Shown here: positions 5,630-7,629 of the stretch, in pieces
Layout: each line of letters starts with the position of its first letter
Position numbering within the stretch: the first letter of the stretch is position 1
Assembly: GCA_016764635.1 (NCBI GenBank)
Contig: JAESRM010000118.1
Coordinates: forward strand, 4,775-12,403
Direction of reading: 5' to 3'
Source of the DNA: Planctomycetota bacterium
Lineage (GTDB): Bacteria > Planctomycetota > UBA1135 > GCA-002686595
DNA: 7,629 nt
The notes under the pieces: model-generated
Seen by the model: the letters and a program-made list of their open reading frames with translations, nothing else
What the model was told of the DNA's origin: nothing
Databases searched by the model: none
Translations under genes and position numbers: made by a program

Positions 5630-5803
5630 GCCAACCAGACTAATGAAATGGCCAGTGTGTTGCCATTTGGCTGCTGGAGTTCATTCGGATCTGTCAAGGA
5701 AACGAACTCTCCCCTTCACTCATCCTCCCCGCGCCAGGAGACCGGCACTCTTGTGGGGCCGATGGAGACCCGGGGGCCTGGCATCGAGAGCTATTAGCCA
5801 CTC

Positions 5804-6868
5804 TCACCCCGCAACCGGGTCCCGTCCAATGACTCGCAAGTAGCCCTCTTCTGTCCATAGCTCCTCGAGGAGCCTCGCAACCCACGCTTTCGTGTAGACG
5901 TAGTCACGGTGCACCGCGTCGAACGAGCAGTATTCCGCAGTAGTGGCTTCGGGCTTGGTAGCCCCCTCTGCAGGCCGAATGCCGAATTTCTTCCTGGCTC
6001 GTGTGTGGGTATCCATCGTAAACCTGAAGGGAAGCTTCGCATTCACTTCCTCCACAACCTGACTTGGCTTCAAGCGATCAAGGTTCGCAATAGGGATGTG
6101 CTTTTCCTTGATGAGGACGTTAAGCCGTTCAAGCCGCTGCAGTTCCTCTTCGCTTGCTTCGTCGATCGTGACGAATTGGACCGCAGCATCTGCAGCCTTC
6201 TCTCGATTGACAACACGCGGAACGAGGTAGACGCTGAAGGAGTACTTCATGCTATTGAGCGTCGACGACGGCAATCCCGCACGGAACACCTCGACGTAAT
6301 CACGAACACTTGAGACAGCGGCAGTTGCCATCGCCCTGGCTGCCTTCTTTCGCTCTTCAGGCATTACCTGCGAGAACTGGAGGGCAAGGGCGAGTTCATC
6401 CATCAATGCGTATCGGCGTCCAAACTCCGCCACGAGCATCTCCTCGAGATTCATGAGTGCGGCCTGGCACTCGCCGTAGAGAGAGCAATCGAGATCTGGA
6501 AGGTGCCGGTGCTCGATCTTGTTGCGCAGGCCAATCAGGAATTCCAGGTTCTTCCGAATCGGAGGATTGTCCGAGCCCCAGTACTGCTTGGCGCACTCCG
6601 CAACGTCCCAATGCTTCGGTTCCCCATCAACCTTCAAATAGCGCACACGTCGGCCCGTTCCGGACTGACGAGAGCGGTGCCAGGGCTTCTTCCGCTTTGA
6701 ATAGAAATACGCATGAAAGAACCCGCCCCATGCGATCACGATCATCACGAGGTAATGCGCTGTCCGAAACTTGCGGCCTGGTCGGTTGTAGAACTCAACT
6801 GCCGCAACGGCTGCCGACCGGCACTTCTCGAGGTTGTCTCTTACGTCGAATGACTGCTTTCCACTCAT
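5804..6868 (-). CDS. DUF3644 family protein with HEPN-like RX4H motif
   Basis: This 354-residue protein has DUF3644 features: FYNRPGRKFRTAHYLVMIVIAW (about 26-47, interrupted here for brevity by position), KVDGEPKHWD, and NLEFLIGLR115NKIEH120R. The last fits the Rx4-6H motif of HEPN RNases, the toxins of many abortive-infection systems. A helical C-terminal region (about 150-340) has no motif I recognise. ATG 6868 is chosen because GGAGG precedes it by four bases (GGAGGCGAGATG); the frame is open 72 codons further upstream, but that part looks non-coding. The protein is full length for the family. It is first in a minus-strand series with the metalloprotease and SAVED fragment. RNase activity is inferred from the motif, not shown. 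Confidence 0.78.
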   Translation of the reverse strand: MSGKQSFDVRDNLEKCRSAAVAAVEFYNRPGRKFRTAHYLVMIVIAWGGFFHAYFYSKRKKPWHRSRQSGTGRRVRYLKVDGEPKHWDVAECAKQYWGSDNPPIRKNLEFLIGLRNKIEHRHLPDLDCSLYGECQAALMNLEEMLVAEFGRRYALMDELALALQFSQVMPEERKKAARAMATAAVSSVRDYVEVFRAGLPSSTLNSMKYSFSVYLVPRVVNREKAADAAVQFVTIDEASEEELQRLERLNVLIKEKHIPIANLDRLKPSQVVEEVNAKLPFRFTMDTHTRARKKFGIRPAEGATKPEATTAEYCSFDAVHRDYVYTKAWVARLLEELWTEEGYLRVIGRDPVAG

Positions 6869-7301
6869 CTCGCCTCCGCTCTGGCGTGGTTGTTCAGTCG
6901 GGGCGGTTCGGCGAAGCGAGCCTCTGAGATCACCCGTTCCGAATAGGCACGTCCAGTTTGCGAACGATCCCTCCCGATCCGTTCCAAAACATCGCGAAAT
7001 GTGTACTCGTCGGCAAAAACGATCGCGAGCCGTGACCATCCCGGACGGGCTCACGAAAAAGGTGGATCCCACCCTAGCCATCACTTCTGCGAGCCAAACT
7101 GGCCAATGCCTCGTGAGCTCTTACTCCACTGCTCTACTTCCCTACTCAACTGGATACTGCCATAGAGTCTTACGATCGTCCTCTCCTACGGTCCTACTCG
7201 TTGAACTCCTTCGCGCCGACTGCATCGCCCCTCAACAGACGGACCATCGCGTCGGCGATTCAGTGGATTGCCATGACTTTCCATTGGTGCAATAAGGAGT
7301 C
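6869..7301. other. Divergent intergenic spacer between DUF3644 and parA genes
   Basis: About 430 bases separate the two divergent genes and must hold both promoters. I see no RNA gene, no perfect long repeat, and no clear iterons or parS palindromes. A weak promoter candidate for parA is TTGCCA (7268-7273) with CAATAA (7290-7295), 16 bases apart. The plus-strand open frame crossing this spacer lacks protein-like composition. Confidence 0.5.
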
Positions 7302-7325
7302 ATGACTGAGGAGGAACCACGATGA
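7302..7325 (+). other. Possible 7-codon leader ORF overlapping parA start
   Basis: AAGGAG (7294-7299) is followed by ATG 7302, reading MTEEEPR and then TGA. The stop overlaps the parA start as ATGA (7322-7325). The same bases also contain parA's own GAGGAGG ribosome site. It could couple translation, or be a by-product of a purine-rich leader. Confidence 0.2.
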
Positions 7326-7629
7326 CTATCTATGCCTACTTCAACCAAAAGGGGGGAGTCGGGAAGACGACCCTGGCCGTCCATCATGCGGCACATCTCT
7401 ACAGATCCGGGTCACACCCACTCCTCTTGGACACGGACAGGCAACGCCACTCCAGTGGCTGGCTGAACGCATCGGGGCTGGCTGTCGACACCAAGTACGT
7501 TTCCCCGAAAGACCTAGCAGATCGGATACTGCGAACGGCCCGGACTCAAGGCCGACATGTCCTGAGCGACGAGATTGATTCCCACGGAGACATCATCATC
7601 GATGCTCCTGGCGAACTCGATGTCGCTAA
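7322..7629 (+). CDS. parA: ParA/MinD-type ATPase, 3' end beyond the window
   Basis: The first 102 codons of a ParA-family P-loop ATPase are present; the frame is still open at the window end, so the gene is partial. FNQKGGVGKTT (7-17) is the deviant Walker A motif with its signature lysine. LLLDTDRQ (34-41) is the Walker A' segment, and DIIIDAPG near the end is Walker B. The start has a strong GAGGAGG ribosome site about seven bases upstream. ParA proteins segregate plasmids, chromosomes or integrative elements, so this may mark a mobile element, but no partner parB or parS is visible. Confidence 0.9.
   Translation, partial: MTIYAYFNQKGGVGKTTLAVHHAAHLYRSGSHPLLLDTDRQRHSSGWLNASGLAVDTKYVSPKDLADRILRTARTQGRHVLSDEIDSHGDIIIDAPGELDVA

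Noticed and set aside
6834..7295. Plus-strand 153-codon open frame before parA
   Set aside because: It starts inside the DUF3644 gene in antisense, has no ribosome site, and is unlike a real protein.
1..7629. Global reassignment of UGA in this organism (for example to Trp or Gly)
   Set aside because: merR, merTP, the DUF3644 gene and the SAVED-like gene end plausibly at TGA, and Trp is encoded by TGG throughout.

Overview
This 7.6 kb window is GC-rich, bacterial, gene-dense DNA. It holds a mercury-type resistance locus on the left, an antiphage-type region on the minus strand to the right, and the start of a ParA gene at the right edge. Nothing identifies the species. A selenium-using deltaproteobacterium-like host (for example Myxococcota) is a guess from base composition and gene content.

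Positions 191-3829 read as one functional unit. A MerR regulator keeps the three mercury-binding cysteines of Tn21 MerR at exactly the same spacing. It is followed by a 1758-base gene (752-2509) that a standard gene caller would break into three or four pieces, because its frame contains six TGA codons in three pairs. All pieces share one frame. The joined protein is continuous and sensible: signal peptide, two heavy-metal-associated (HMA) domains, a thioredoxin domain with WCAPC, a PDZ domain, and a second thioredoxin-like domain. Each TGA pair falls where a metal-binding or redox CxxC would normally be. Each pair is followed by perfect inverted repeats at the spacing of bacterial SECIS elements. 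UGA is used as an ordinary stop by other genes here, so this is local recoding. I therefore call a periplasmic protein with six selenocysteines. It is the main discovery in the window.

Downstream, a MerR-type promoter/operator (about 2645-2676) precedes a CopZ N-terminal-like Zn/[2Fe-2S] protein (2706-3182). Two bases later comes a MerT-MerP fusion transporter (3185-3829). No mercuric reductase (merA) or organomercurial lyase is visible. With selenium's very high affinity for mercury, this suggests periplasmic capture by selenols plus handling by MerTP and CopZ. That model is inference.

Positions 3830-4322 contain no gene I can defend, though one frame (4051-4329) looks like a start-less remnant. 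A small winged-helix-like hypothetical gene follows (4323-4667). On the minus strand, read 6868 to 4766, are a DUF3644/HEPN-like protein, a stand-alone M41-like HEAGH metalloprotease, and a short protein matching only the C-terminal part of a SAVED (CBASS effector) domain. These suggest a partly eroded defence island. A 450-base spacer then leads to a ParA-type ATPase gene that runs off the window.
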